Shown in pieces: positions 17,622 to 27,194 of a DNA stretch of 64,000 bases. Under the pieces are notes generated by a model, which saw nothing but the letters and a program-made list of their open reading frames with translations, made no database searches and was not told the DNA's origin. How positions within the stretch are numbered: the first letter of the stretch is position 1; each line of letters begins with the position of its first letter. Source of the stretch: Marinomonas fungiae. Its GTDB lineage: Bacteria > Pseudomonadota > Gammaproteobacteria > Pseudomonadales > Marinomonadaceae. A program made the translations under genes and the position numbers. Location of the stretch: contig NZ_LIQF01000007.1 of assembly GCF_001418205.1 (NCBI RefSeq), forward strand, positions 181,654-245,653. Reading direction: 5' to 3'.

Positions 17622-18402
17622 GCCGCAGCCTTTAAGTGCTATGAGTGCCGCAGCATTGCGCTCGGTACGTTACGTGTTTACCGATTTTGATGACACCCTT
17701 ACCCTGCATGGACGTCTGCCAGCTGTCACTCTCAATGCGCTACAGGCATTGGAAAAAGCCGGTATTAAAGTTATCCCTGTGACCGGCGGATGTGCTGGTT
17801 GGTCTGACATGATGGTACGTGTACTGCCTGTTGCGGGTGTGATTAGTGAGGGCGGGGGCGTATTTTTACAGCCAAAAGGCCGCTCTGTTGCGTATCATTT
17901 TTTTCAGGATGAAGCCGCTATGCGTGCCAAGCAAGCAGAGCTGCTAGCGATGCTTCAGCCACGGCTAAAACGCTTCGAAGCGCTTAAGCTTACTCGTGAT
18001 CAAGCCTATCGACTCACCGATGTGGCAGTTGATTATGCGCAAGAGATTGCTCCTCCTGCCGTGCAGGAAAAGGACGCGTTGCTTGCTGAGTTACTGGGCG
18101 CAGGGTTAAACGCTAAAGCCTCATCTATTCATATCAATATCTGCCAAGACGGTGTGGATAAATACGCTATGACCGAACGTGTGCTGCGCGAGTTTTTCAA
18201 TGTGTCGGCTGCGGTGGCGAAACAACAGGTGTTGTATGTTGGCGATGCTCCCAATGATGAGAGTATGTTTGCCCAGTTCCCTCTGAGTGTGGGGGTGGCG
18301 AACATTGCCAAGCATCTTCCGGCATTAAAACATACGCCTGCTTTTATTACTGAGTCTGAAGGTGGTGGAGGTTTTGCTGAGCTAGCTGAGAAACTGCTTT
18401 AG
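17608..18402 (+). CDS. HAD-superfamily phosphatase (subfamily IIB type)
   Basis: A cytoplasmic phosphatase of 264 residues. HAD motif I is DFDDTLT with nucleophile Asp26 and acid Asp28, motif II is VIPVTGG, and motif IV is YVGDAPNDESMF near residue 210. The cap is of the large C2 type between motifs II and III. The gene overlaps the DeoR gene by 14 bases and ends the ugp operon. Its substrate is not known; a phosphate ester linked to glycerol-3-phosphate metabolism is a guess from position. The first ATG could be 17608 or 17611. Confidence 0.85.
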   Translation: MMELRPQPLSAMSAAALRSVRYVFTDFDDTLTLHGRLPAVTLNALQALEKAGIKVIPVTGGCAGWSDMMVRVLPVAGVISEGGGVFLQPKGRSVAYHFFQDEAAMRAKQAELLAMLQPRLKRFEALKLTRDQAYRLTDVAVDYAQEIAPPAVQEKDALLAELLGAGLNAKASSIHINICQDGVDKYAMTERVLREFFNVSAAVAKQQVLYVGDAPNDESMFAQFPLSVGVANIAKHLPALKHTPAFITESEGGGGFAELAEKLL

Positions 18403-18427
18403 AAAATTGATTAGCGGGCTTAAAAAT

Positions 18428-18467
18428 AAAAAACGCCACACTTTGGGACGCAAAGGTGGCGTTTTTT
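18428..18467. terminator. Bidirectional terminator between the ugp operon and mrcA
   Basis: CGCCAC-A-CTTTG / CAAAG-GTGGCG with loop GGACG is flanked by six As on the left and six Ts on the right. It therefore works on both strands and separates the convergent ugp operon and mrcA. Confidence 0.9.
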
Positions 18468-18478
18468 ATTGAAAGGTT

Positions 18479-20926
18479 TTAGAACAAGTTTTCTAGTGCC
18501 GTATTGGCCGATGGTGAACTCTGGCCAGAATCGTTGCCGTTGGAGTCAGGTGTTTCTGGGCGCGCAGCGATGTTTGCGGCAGGCACGTGATCTCGGCGGA
18601 AGATTTCAAAAATCGCGTTTTTCTGGCCTGGGAAAGCGCGTTCACCGGTATTAGGATCAATCCGCACTGTCACCAGTGACGACGGCTTATGAACATAGCT
18701 TGGTGCTAAGTCGGCCAGTGTTGGACGCATGTAATCAATCCAAGTCGGCAAAGAGGCAGAGCCACCCCATTCACCACGACCTAGCGGTGACATGTCGTCA
18801 AACCCCGTCCAAACAGTCGTTACCACCTCGCCATTAAAGCCCGAGAACCAAGCGTCGCGGCCATCGTTGGTGGTACCTGTTTTACCAGCAATATCGTCAC
18901 GTTCCAGTACACGAGCACGACGGCCGGTTCCCAGCGTGATCACATCACGCATGATATCGTACATGATATAAGCGACTTCTTCGTCTAATACACGCGGTGC
19001 CACGGGCAGTTCTACGACACCCTGTGGGGTATCAAATAGACCTTTGCTTTGCATATTATCAGCGCTTTTTTCCAATAGCGTGCAGTCTTTGCAAACCGTT
19101 ACGGGCTCAGATTGGAAAATCACGTCACCGTTACGATCTTCAATACGATCAATCAGATAAGGCTGAACACGGAAGCCGCCATTAGAGAAGACGGTGTAAC
19201 CGGAAGCAATTTGTAATGGCGATAAGTTCGCACTTCCTAAAGACAGCGATAAATTGTGCGGCAGCTCGTTTTGATCAAAGCCAAAGCGCTCAACAAAGTT
19301 CAATGTCGGACGAATGCCCATTTCATCTAATAAACGTACCGATACCACGTTTTGCGAACGATAAAGGGCTTGGCGCAAGCGGGTTGGTCCATAGAATTTG
19401 CCACCATCGTTGGTCGGACGCCATGCGCTAGTCAAGTTACTGTCATGGAACACCACAGGCGCATCGTTAATGATGCTGGCGGCAGTGTAGCCATTGGATA
19501 GGGCACTTGAGTAAATGAATGGCTTAAAGTTCGACCCAGGTTGGCGTTTTGATTGCGTAATACGGTTGAACTTGTTGGCAAAGAAGTTAAAGCCGCCGAC
19601 CAAGGATTCAATCGCACCATCTTTACTGTCAAGTGAGACTAGGGCGCTTTGTACCGTCGGTGTTTGGGCTAGACGCCAAGTGCTATCGGCATGAGGGCGA
19701 AGCTGAATAATGTCGCCAGCCACCATGACACCCGAAACGCTTTCAGGTTTTTTGCCACGGGCGTTTTCATTTAAGTAAGGCGCAGCCCAGCTCATGGCAG
19801 AGAATGGCAATTCGAAAGCGCTGCCGTCTTTTAAGCGCAAGGATGCGCTATCGGCAGATGTTTTTAGCACCAGAGCCATGGTCCAGTTAGGAATATTATC
19901 GAAGCTCTCTAGGGCTTCTTGCTGTGTGGATAAATCCTTATCCAGTAGATCTTTACGTGTATCTAAAGTGCCTCGGTAACCGTGGCGCTCATCATAATCT
20001 AATACACCATCATAAACAGCTTTGTTGGCATTGCGTTGACGCTCGGAGTTGATTGTGGTGTACACCACTAACCCTTCGCTGTATAGCTTATCGCCATAGG
20101 TTTGGTACAGTTCGTGACGAACCATTTCAGCCACATAGTTAGCTTCTACATCGGCTTGAATGCCGTAGTTCTTTGCTGTGACAGGTGCTTCAACGGCTGC
20201 TTGGTAGGCTTCTTTCTCGATCATACCGAGGCTCAGCATGCGTTGTAGAATCCAGTTACGACGGATCAAAGCACGAGAAGGGTTTGCAACAGGGTTAAAG
20301 CGGGATGGCGCTTTGGGCAAGCCTGCAATCATAGCGTATTGCGCTAACGTCAGTTCGCTAAGATGTTTGCCGTAATATACTTGGGCCGCGGCATCAAAAC
20401 CGTAGGCGCGTTTCCCCAAGTAAATCTTGTTCATATAAAGTTCAAGGATTTCATGCTTGGACAGTTCTTGTTCCATTTTCAACGAGATAAAAATCTCAGT
20501 GAATTTACGCATGAAAGTCTGTTCGAAAGATAAGAAATAGTTACGCGCAACCTGCATGGTGATGGTACTACCACCACTTTGAATTTCCCCAGTAGACACT
20601 AATTGGTATGCCGCACGAAGTAGGCCCATGAAGTCGACGCCGGGGTGATGGTAGAAGTTACTGTCTTCGGCGGCTAATACGGCATTCTCAAGATCCAGCG
20701 GAATGTCTTCGTAGCGAATAGGGGTACGACGCTGTTCACCAAATTCACCGATCAACTGTTCATCTCGAGTGTAGATGCGCAGCGGGATCTGTAATTCGAT
20801 GGCTTTCATTTCTTCCTTAGTTGGAATGCTATCTTTTACCTGTTGGTATACGGCATAGGTAATACCGGCTGCCGCCAAGGCTCCGAGCAAAGCAAGAATA
20901 AAGAGAATTTTGAATGTTTTGGCCAT
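18479..20926 (-). CDS. mrcA: Penicillin-binding protein 1A (bifunctional peptidoglycan synthase)
   Basis: A class A PBP of 815 residues that polymerises and cross-links peptidoglycan, anchored by one N-terminal helix at about residues 6-27. The glycosyltransferase domain has its catalytic Glu87 in AAEDSNFYHHPGVD, then GGSTITMQVARNYFL and LELYMNKIYLGKRAYG. An OB-like insert follows. The transpeptidase domain has SNFKPF (SxxK), SQN and KTGTT. The neighbour order mrcA / hof-pil genes / aroK is conserved in gammaproteobacteria. The gene transcribes away from the secretin cluster. Confidence 0.96.
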   Translation of the reverse strand: MAKTFKILFILALLGALAAAGITYAVYQQVKDSIPTKEEMKAIELQIPLRIYTRDEQLIGEFGEQRRTPIRYEDIPLDLENAVLAAEDSNFYHHPGVDFMGLLRAAYQLVSTGEIQSGGSTITMQVARNYFLSFEQTFMRKFTEIFISLKMEQELSKHEILELYMNKIYLGKRAYGFDAAAQVYYGKHLSELTLAQYAMIAGLPKAPSRFNPVANPSRALIRRNWILQRMLSLGMIEKEAYQAAVEAPVTAKNYGIQADVEANYVAEMVRHELYQTYGDKLYSEGLVVYTTINSERQRNANKAVYDGVLDYDERHGYRGTLDTRKDLLDKDLSTQQEALESFDNIPNWTMALVLKTSADSASLRLKDGSAFELPFSAMSWAAPYLNENARGKKPESVSGVMVAGDIIQLRPHADSTWRLAQTPTVQSALVSLDSKDGAIESLVGGFNFFANKFNRITQSKRQPGSNFKPFIYSSALSNGYTAASIINDAPVVFHDSNLTSAWRPTNDGGKFYGPTRLRQALYRSQNVVSVRLLDEMGIRPTLNFVERFGFDQNELPHNLSLSLGSANLSPLQIASGYTVFSNGGFRVQPYLIDRIEDRNGDVIFQSEPVTVCKDCTLLEKSADNMQSKGLFDTPQGVVELPVAPRVLDEEVAYIMYDIMRDVITLGTGRRARVLERDDIAGKTGTTNDGRDAWFSGFNGEVVTTVWTGFDDMSPLGRGEWGGSASLPTWIDYMRPTLADLAPSYVHKPSSLVTVRIDPNTGERAFPGQKNAIFEIFRRDHVPAANIAARPETPDSNGNDSGQSSPSANTALENLF

Positions 20927-20957
20927 GTTAGGTCACTGGTTATTTAGTGTTCGGGCG

Positions 20958-20963
20958 ATTATA
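20958..20963 (-). promoter_or_regulatory. Perfect -10 box of the mrcA promoter
   Basis: TATAAT on the minus strand, 32 bases before the mrcA ATG. The -35 region at the right distance is poor (ACA core only). The divergent gap to the next gene (20927-21115) also has to hold the promoter of the secretin cluster, which I could not place. Confidence 0.45.
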
Positions 20964-21115
20964 CCTGACTTGAGTTGCCCATGTAGGCTTCTTGGGTTGA
21001 AATTTCATGTTATCTTGTTGTAAAGATAATGATGCAGATTGCAAAAAACTAGTTCAAATACATGGCACATTTATGTGCAAGCCACGGAAGGCTAAATTCA
21101 GTTCATGGAGGGAAC

Positions 21116-21988
21116 ATGTCTTTTTTTTCTCGACCCTATTTGTTGATCTGGCGCGACAATGCTTGGCTAGCCTTGTCGAAGCATCAGTATTTCCAGCAGC
21201 AACAGACTGCAGATCGCTCACAGAGCGCCTTACCTGAAAGCTCGCTAGATGAGGCACTGCATCAGTTGGCTTCTTTATTGAGACAACGTAAACGAAAGCC
21301 GACCGCAGTCTTGTTACCGGACGCTTGGGTAGAACTCAGTGAATCCGCATTCGACGCAGAACTACCTCAACCATTGCATTTTTTGGCGGCGCAAACTCAA
21401 GCTGGGCAGATGTTTGTACGAGAGAGCTCGGTACAAATGATTAGCTATATGGCAAAGCGCACCCCATCGACCGTTATGCATGTAGCGACCTTACCAAAAA
21501 CCTATTTCGATGCGTTTGCCCAACTAGGCATTAGCCGGCTTTACAGTGAAGGCTTAGTGTTACGCAATAACCTAAGTTCGTGGCGTAGTTTAAGTTACTT
21601 GATGCGGCCGTTTGCATCTTATGAAGAAGACTATTTAGAACGTCAAACAGAGCGGCGTCATCGTAATACGCTGGCCATTTTGATTGCCTTAGTCGCTCTA
21701 TCGAGTAGTTGGTTTGCGATGGATCTTGTCAAGCATACCCCAGAGCCCGTAGCGGACTTTCAATGGCCTTGGCCGAGTAATGATAAAAGCCGTATGGATG
21801 TGATTAGCAGTCTGACTTATTTACGTACTTTGCCCGCCACGTTAAGGCTAGATGATGTGCGTATTAGCCTAGAGCATATTCATCTGTCTGTGACGGGCAA
21901 TGCTGAGGACTTACAACTTTGGCAAGCCAATTGGCCAAAGCAGTTGCCGCCGCTACAAATCATGCTAAATGGGCAGGGGCCAATATGA
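21116..21988 (+). CDS. GspL/PilN-like protein of the secretin cluster (HofM/HofN position)
   Basis: A 290-residue protein with a cytoplasmic region of about 180 residues, one membrane segment (about residues 184-204, LAILIALVALSSSWFAM), and a short periplasmic domain of about 85 residues with a PilN-type ending (LEHIHLSVTGNAEDLQLW). This resembles a short GspL, meaning PilM and PilN functions in one chain. I see no ATP-binding motif of the PilM actin-like fold in the N-terminal part. I use the ATG at 21116 because GGAGGGA precedes it; the frame extends to 21062 without a site. Its function in pilus or DNA-uptake assembly is inferred from position before a secretin gene. Confidence 0.7.
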   Translation: MSFFSRPYLLIWRDNAWLALSKHQYFQQQQTADRSQSALPESSLDEALHQLASLLRQRKRKPTAVLLPDAWVELSESAFDAELPQPLHFLAAQTQAGQMFVRESSVQMISYMAKRTPSTVMHVATLPKTYFDAFAQLGISRLYSEGLVLRNNLSSWRSLSYLMRPFASYEEDYLERQTERRHRNTLAILIALVALSSSWFAMDLVKHTPEPVADFQWPWPSNDKSRMDVISSLTYLRTLPATLRLDDVRISLEHIHLSVTGNAEDLQLWQANWPKQLPPLQIMLNGQGPI

Positions 21989-22665
21989 AGTCAGATATGA
22001 TTCAATGCCTTACCTCTAGTAAGTACTTAAAGTGGCTATTGCTGCTCGAATGTTCCGTAGCACTGTGGGGTCTACATGCCTTGTGGCAGCATAAAAATGA
22101 TAATGAACGTTCGTTAGGTTATTACCAATTCGAAGAGAATCAATGGCGCTCATTAAGTCAAGCAATCAGCGTCATTCCACATGATTTACCTGCACAAATG
22201 CAGTATCAAGATGACACCGTTGTTGGCCTACGTTTGCAGCAAACAATGGAATTGAACGATTGGCGAGCTTTGATTGATGAATTGCATAAACGTTTTTGGC
22301 TCACCCCCACCGCGGTTGAATGGCGTCGGGAAGGTTATCAGTGGTTTGCCGATATTACGTGGCATTTTGTTCGCCCAAGTGTGCTCAAACCAGACGTCAA
22401 TATCTTACCTTTCGAGCGGCATCAAGATTGGCCTGTACTGGGTACCTTAGTCAGTACTTTGCATGGTCAGCGTTCTGCCGCCTTAATTAGAATAAACCAA
22501 GAAGAAATGTGGTTGTATGAGGGGAGTTGGCTGCCGCAATTGCAGGCAACCTTAGCCCAAGTCAAGCAAGAGTACGTCGTGTTGCAAAATATTCAAGGGG
22601 ATACTCGCCAGCTGCATTTGGGTACGACCAGTTACTCGGGCGTCCGCCTTGCTAAGGAGCCTTAA
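21985..22665 (+). CDS. PilO/GspM-like assembly protein
   Basis: A 226-residue protein with a single N-terminal membrane segment (about residues 13-34, LKWLLLLECSVALWGLHALW) and a periplasmic remainder. This is the topology of PilO, GspM or HofO. Sequence conservation is weak and I rely on position: it starts by ATGA overlap with the PilN-like gene and ends just before the secretin. The site AGGGGCC supports the ATG at 21985. The C-terminal part, with LVSTLHGQRSAALIRINQEEMWLYEG, may contain the HofP/PilP-type function, since no separate pilP gene is present. Confidence 0.65.
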   Translation: MKSDMIQCLTSSKYLKWLLLLECSVALWGLHALWQHKNDNERSLGYYQFEENQWRSLSQAISVIPHDLPAQMQYQDDTVVGLRLQQTMELNDWRALIDELHKRFWLTPTAVEWRREGYQWFADITWHFVRPSVLKPDVNILPFERHQDWPVLGTLVSTLHGQRSAALIRINQEEMWLYEGSWLPQLQATLAQVKQEYVVLQNIQGDTRQLHLGTTSYSGVRLAKEP

Positions 22666-22666
22666 T

Positions 22667-23866
22667 ATGCGCTTCTTATTGAGGCATAGCGCACTGATAA
22701 GCGTGGTATTGGGATGTCTATGGAACGCTATGCCAGTATTTGCTTTAGATGTGTTTGTTCGCCAGCAACCAGTGCAGCAGATATTGCCACAGTTAGCCGC
22801 AGAGCTGGGCACCAGTGTGGTACTAGACCCTAAGATAGATGACGATGTGACCTTATCGATTCGAGATGCCAGTTGGGAACAGGTGTTGTCAGCGGTGTCA
22901 CAGCAACTCGGACTGGACCTGCATTGGCAAGATGAGATTGCTATTTTGTCGAAAGCGCCCGAGCGGTTAAACAAGGCTGAGTCAGAGATGGCGCAAGACG
23001 AAAACTGTGAGGATCGCATCTGGCACTTAAAACATGCGAAAGCCACCTTGGTAGGCGAGCATGTAAAACAGTTTTTCAATGATATCCGTGTCATTATTGA
23101 TGGACGAACTAATGCCATCATGACGCACTACTGTGGCCCGGAAAGTGTCTTGAACAGTGCTATTGTTTGGCTAGACAGTCCTATGCGGCAAATTGAAATC
23201 GCTGCTGAGATTGCTCAGGTTAGCGATACGGTACAGGAACAGCTAGGAGTGAATTGGCAAACTCGGCTACTTGATGCCTCGCAAAACGGAGTGTTTGCCA
23301 ACGTGGACTTAGGGATCGCCTCGGCGCCAGTGAATGTTGGCATTGCTGGCAGCAGTGGGCTGATTAATCTATCGGCGACCTTGGATTGGTTGGAGCGTAA
23401 TGGCTCCGCTAATATTATTGCACGACCGAAGATCGTCACCTCTGAAGGTCAGCCAGCGCGTATTGAATCGGGTACGGAAGTCCCCTATCAGGTGATGAAC
23501 GACGACAATCTCAGTGTTGAATTTCGTCAAGCGGGGCTGGTGTTAGAAGTGACTCCTGAGGTGAAGGATGCGTCGACATTGCTTCTGGATCTTAGAATTC
23601 ACCAAGATTCCGTTGGCGATATGGTCAATGGTGTTCCGAGCTTGGAAACCAATCGAGTACAAACTCAAGTAGAAGTGAAAAGTGGTGAGACCTTAGTGCT
23701 TGGCGGCATATTTCGAGAGGAACGTTTAATCACCGTCAGTAAGGTTCCTGTGCTTGGAGACGTGCCATTACTCGGTGCAATGTTCCGCCAACGTACTGAA
23801 CAGCAAGAAAAAAGGGAACTACTTGTATTTATCACGCCAAAACTGCTAAAAATGTCGGTAAACTAG
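22667..23866 (+). CDS. hofQ: Secretin of the HofQ/PilQ family
   Basis: A short outer-membrane secretin (399 residues, close to the 412 of E. coli HofQ). It has a signal peptide ending near FALDV, an STN/N0 domain (residues about 25-85), one N1-type domain (WHLKHAKATLVGEHVKQFF to about 165), and the secretin core. The core shows SGSANIIARPKIVTSEGQPARIESGTEVPY-type sequence, then VLGGIFREE, VPVLGDVPLLGAMFR and ELLVFITPKLL. TAAGGAG lies before the ATG at 22667. In other bacteria this homologue serves DNA uptake or type IV pili. No AMIN domains are present, unlike full PilQ. Confidence 0.88.
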   Translation: MRFLLRHSALISVVLGCLWNAMPVFALDVFVRQQPVQQILPQLAAELGTSVVLDPKIDDDVTLSIRDASWEQVLSAVSQQLGLDLHWQDEIAILSKAPERLNKAESEMAQDENCEDRIWHLKHAKATLVGEHVKQFFNDIRVIIDGRTNAIMTHYCGPESVLNSAIVWLDSPMRQIEIAAEIAQVSDTVQEQLGVNWQTRLLDASQNGVFANVDLGIASAPVNVGIAGSSGLINLSATLDWLERNGSANIIARPKIVTSEGQPARIESGTEVPYQVMNDDNLSVEFRQAGLVLEVTPEVKDASTLLLDLRIHQDSVGDMVNGVPSLETNRVQTQVEVKSGETLVLGGIFREERLITVSKVPVLGDVPLLGAMFRQRTEQQEKRELLVFITPKLLKMSVN

Positions 23867-23904
23867 GCACTAGCCGAAAACAGTTAACTTCGAAGTACAA
23901 AATA

Positions 23905-24444
23905 ATGATTAACGCCCCGACTATTATACTTGTGGGTCCAATGGGAGCAGGAAAAACCACTATTGGACGCCTTCTGTCGCAACAATTAGACAGAGAATTT
24001 TTCGATTCCGATCGGGTGATTGAAGAAAATGCAGGTGCCGACATTCCTTGGATCTTTGAAAAAGAAGGTGAAGAAGGTTTCCGCCGCCGTGAAACACAGA
24101 CTTTAGAAGCCATGCTGAGCGAAGAGCAGCTGCCTATTGTGCTAGCCACAGGCGGTGGCATTGTAATGATGGAAGAAAACCGCGAAATGCTAAAACAGCA
24201 GCCTTTGGTGGTCTATTTGTTTGCTTCCGTGGCACAACAGTTACAACGCACATCGAAAAGTAATAATCGCCCGCTGTTAAAGCAGGGTGATCCTAAGGAA
24301 ACCTTAACGCGTTTGTTTGCAATCCGAGATCCACTCTATCGTGAGGTTGCATCCGTGATTGTGGAAACCGATTCACGTCATCCTAAGACCGTTGCAAACA
24401 AAGTAATGGACGCCATTAAAAAGCATTTGGCTACGGAGGTTTAA
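23905..24444 (+). CDS. aroK: Shikimate kinase
   Basis: A cytoplasmic enzyme of 179 residues that phosphorylates shikimate with ATP in the aromatic amino-acid pathway. The Walker A motif GPMGAGKTT is at residues 11-19. Substrate-binding Asp and Arg lie in [13 protein letters not shown] and [11 protein letters not shown], and the GGG loop in ATGGGIV. The lid region contains NNRPLL. No clear ribosome binding site precedes the ATG at 23905. It is four bases upstream of aroB. Confidence 0.96.
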   Translation: MINAPTIILVGPMGAGKTTIGRLLSQQLDREFFDSDRVIEENAGADIPWIFEKEGEEGFRRRETQTLEAMLSEEQLPIVLATGGGIVMMEENREMLKQQPLVVYLFASVAQQLQRTSKSNNRPLLKQGDPKETLTRLFAIRDPLYREVASVIVETDSRHPKTVANKVMDAIKKHLATEV

Positions 24445-24448
24445 TCCA

Positions 24449-25549
24449 ATGCGCACTCTTACCGTTGACTTAGGTGACCGCAGTTACCCGATCTACATTG
24501 GCTCGGGGATTCGCCAGCAAAAAGATTTATTTAGTAAGGCCATCTCTGGCAAGCAAGTGATGATCGTGACCAACACGACCGTAGCGGACATTTACTTGGC
24601 CGATCTTGTCACACTGCTGGGCGATGACTATAAAGTGGATACTTGTATTCTGCCGGATGGTGAGCAATACAAAACGCTGGAGACTTATGAAACCATCATG
24701 ACCTCCTTGTTGGAGGCCAAGCACAACCGTACTACGACCATCATTGCTTTAGGCGGTGGGGTAATCGGTGATATGGCTGGATTTGCGGCCGCGACTTATC
24801 AACGTGGTGTGCCATTTATCCAAGTGCCTACAACGCTGCTTTCACAAGTGGATTCTTCTGTGGGCGGAAAAACTGGTGTTAACCACCCACTGGGTAAAAA
24901 TATGATCGGCGCTTTTTATCAGCCGCAGGCGGTGATCATCGATAACGATACGCTAAAAACGCTGCCAGAGCGCGAGTTATCAGCTGGTATGGCGGAAGTG
25001 ATTAAGTACGGTTTGATCTGTGATGCCCCATTCTTTACTTGGTTGGAAGAGAATGTTGACGAACTTATGGCATTAGATGGTGAGAAAATTACCCACGCCA
25101 TCTATGAATCCTGTGCTGCGAAAGCGCGTGTGGTCGCCCAAGATGAACGAGAAGGTGGCATACGTGCTATCTTGAACTTGGGACACACCTTTGGCCATGC
25201 GATTGAAACTGAAATGGGCTATGGTGAATGGTTGCACGGGGAGGCTGTTGCTGCGGGTACGGTATTGGCAGTCGATCTTTCATGGCGTATGGGCAATCTA
25301 ACGGAACAAGACGTGGAACGTAGTGTCGCATTGTTAGCGAAAGCCAAATTACCAGTATTGCCACCAAAAGGTATGAGTAGAGACGCTTTTATCGATCGTA
25401 TGTTATTGGATAAAAAGGTGCTCGACGGTAGTTTGCGTCTCGTATTATTGAATGCACTGGGCGATGCTTGTGTAACATCGGATTTTTCAATGGATGACTT
25501 CAATGGTTGTCTGGACGATGCGATTGAAGCGGCGACGAACGCCAGTTAA
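24449..25549 (+). CDS. aroB: 3-dehydroquinate synthase
   Basis: A cytoplasmic NAD- and metal-dependent enzyme of 366 residues that turns DAHP into 3-dehydroquinate. Family motifs are [55 protein letters not shown] and [11 protein letters not shown], with metal-binding His in the last and in [15 protein letters not shown] lies in the last codons of aroK. The aroK-aroB-damX order is the standard gammaproteobacterial one. Confidence 0.97.
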   Translation: MRTLTVDLGDRSYPIYIGSGIRQQKDLFSKAISGKQVMIVTNTTVADIYLADLVTLLGDDYKVDTCILPDGEQYKTLETYETIMTSLLEAKHNRTTTIIALGGGVIGDMAGFAAATYQRGVPFIQVPTTLLSQVDSSVGGKTGVNHPLGKNMIGAFYQPQAVIIDNDTLKTLPERELSAGMAEVIKYGLICDAPFFTWLEENVDELMALDGEKITHAIYESCAAKARVVAQDEREGGIRAILNLGHTFGHAIETEMGYGEWLHGEAVAAGTVLAVDLSWRMGNLTEQDVERSVALLAKAKLPVLPPKGMSRDAFIDRMLLDKKVLDGSLRLVLLNALGDACVTSDFSMDDFNGCLDDAIEAATNAS

Positions 25550-25577
25550 ACCATCAAACTAAGACTTGAGGACACCC

Positions 25578-27194
25578 ATGGCGGAGCCAAACTTTCAGTT
25601 CAATCTGGAGGAAGCCTTAGATCAGCAACCCAAAGTGATGCTGAGGAATCCATTTGGCTCAAATGACTCTCAAGTCTTCTTTTCTAGCGAAGAACGTAAC
25701 CAACAATTGGGAATGTTGGAGCACCTAAGCCGCTATTCTAATTTGTTGTCTGTGGTCGAAGGTGGCAGTGGCAGTGGTAAAACACGTTTCCTGCAAGAGT
25801 TCATTCGCCTACAAAACGATACCGCGATCATTAGCCACGTTAAAGCCAGTATGCTGATGACGGCGGGGCAATTGCTACAAGCCATTTATGCGGGTTACGC
25901 CGACGTTTTGGACAGTAGTCACGCGGACACCACGTTTGGCCCCTTATTGAAGTTTGCTCACGACGCGGAAGCCAAAGGGCAAAAGGCTATCATTCTGATC
26001 GACAATGCCCATGAGTTGAACACGGATGCCGTGATCATGCTGATGGACATGATGTCGTTAGCCACTGAGTCACAAGAAGTCCCTCATGTCGCCTTGTTCA
26101 GTGAGCACTCTTTGGCTCGTAATTTAGACGCCTATCAGCGCAGTCGGTATGAGCAGCTCAGTCACGAATTAGAATTGGCGCCATTTACTCTAGAGCAGAC
26201 GCGCGCCTATTTATTGCACCGTGTGCGTGCCATCGGTGGTGGAATTAACTTGCCGTTTAATGAGCGTCAGGTGAAGAAAATTTATCAGCAGTCTGCAGGA
26301 ATGCCTGGGGGTATTAATAAAGCCGCGTTAGCCATGATGGGGGATGCAAAAGCCGCAGAGTCGTTAGCGGGTGAGAAGAAATCCTGGTTTAAACTGCCAA
26401 GAACCGGATTGTCGTTTGGCTTTCCTGTGGTGCATATGGCGCTGATGTCGATTGTTATGCTCGGTATATTGGTGGCGGTGATCTTTAACGATGGCGACGA
26501 AGACACGCCAGCTAACAGCACACGCTTGGCGCCGATTGGACAAAATGCGCCACGCCAAGCCAGCTCTGATACCCTTGCACGTATCGAAGCCATGCAACGA
26601 CAAATTGGCCAAGAATCGCCCGTTTCACTACCGCCGATTCCTGCCGAGGCGTTACAGCCAAATCAAAATCAGAACAATGTTCCGACCTCTCCAATAGATT
26701 CAGGGTCGAATATTGCCACTGCACCGATTCGCCTAGCGCCAGTGGAATCTTCTGCGCCACTGCCTGCAGAAGATAATTCTCCTGTAGTGACCACTCCGAT
26801 CTTGCAAACACAAGGACAAGCCCAAACGCAGATAAATAATCCTCCTGAACCTGAAAGGATACCGTTAGAACGGACGGCCAGCGCAGATCCTTTTGATAAA
26901 ACTCAAGCTTGGCTGGGGCGTAACCCAAACCGCTATACCTTGCAGTTACTGGGCACACACAATCGAGACACGGTGCAAGAGTTTATTCGCGCCCAAGGCA
27001 GCCTTGATGCGTTTAGCTACTTTCAATCCCAGCACAATGGTCGTGATTGGTTTGTGGTGGTGTACGGTGAATACCGCAACCGCAGTGAGGCCATTGCGGC
27101 AGTGGAAAATTTACCTGAGGGGCTCCGCCAATTGAATCCTTGGGCAAGAAGTGTGCGCGGTATTCAGCAGGATATCCGTAAAGCAGATGGGTAA
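25578..27194 (+). CDS. damX: DamX-like cell division protein: AAA ATPase with SPOR domain
   Basis: A 538-residue membrane protein. The cytoplasmic half is an ExeA/AAA-type ATPase with Walker A EGGSGSGKTRF near residue 60 and Walker B AIILIDNAHEL near 140. One membrane helix follows at about residues 280-300 (HMALMSIVMLGILVAVIF). A low-complexity linker of about 125 residues rich in Pro, Gln, Ser and Thr comes next. The C-terminal about 80 residues form a SPOR domain (YTLQLLGTHNRDTVQEFI) that binds denuded septal peptidoglycan. I start at the ATG 25578 with GAGG upstream; a TTG at 25566 is less likely. Note that dam does not follow it here. Confidence 0.9.
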   Translation: MAEPNFQFNLEEALDQQPKVMLRNPFGSNDSQVFFSSEERNQQLGMLEHLSRYSNLLSVVEGGSGSGKTRFLQEFIRLQNDTAIISHVKASMLMTAGQLLQAIYAGYADVLDSSHADTTFGPLLKFAHDAEAKGQKAIILIDNAHELNTDAVIMLMDMMSLATESQEVPHVALFSEHSLARNLDAYQRSRYEQLSHELELAPFTLEQTRAYLLHRVRAIGGGINLPFNERQVKKIYQQSAGMPGGINKAALAMMGDAKAAESLAGEKKSWFKLPRTGLSFGFPVVHMALMSIVMLGILVAVIFNDGDEDTPANSTRLAPIGQNAPRQASSDTLARIEAMQRQIGQESPVSLPPIPAEALQPNQNQNNVPTSPIDSGSNIATAPIRLAPVESSAPLPAEDNSPVVTTPILQTQGQAQTQINNPPEPERIPLERTASADPFDKTQAWLGRNPNRYTLQLLGTHNRDTVQEFIRAQGSLDAFSYFQSQHNGRDWFVVVYGEYRNRSEAIAAVENLPEGLRQLNPWARSVRGIQQDIRKADG

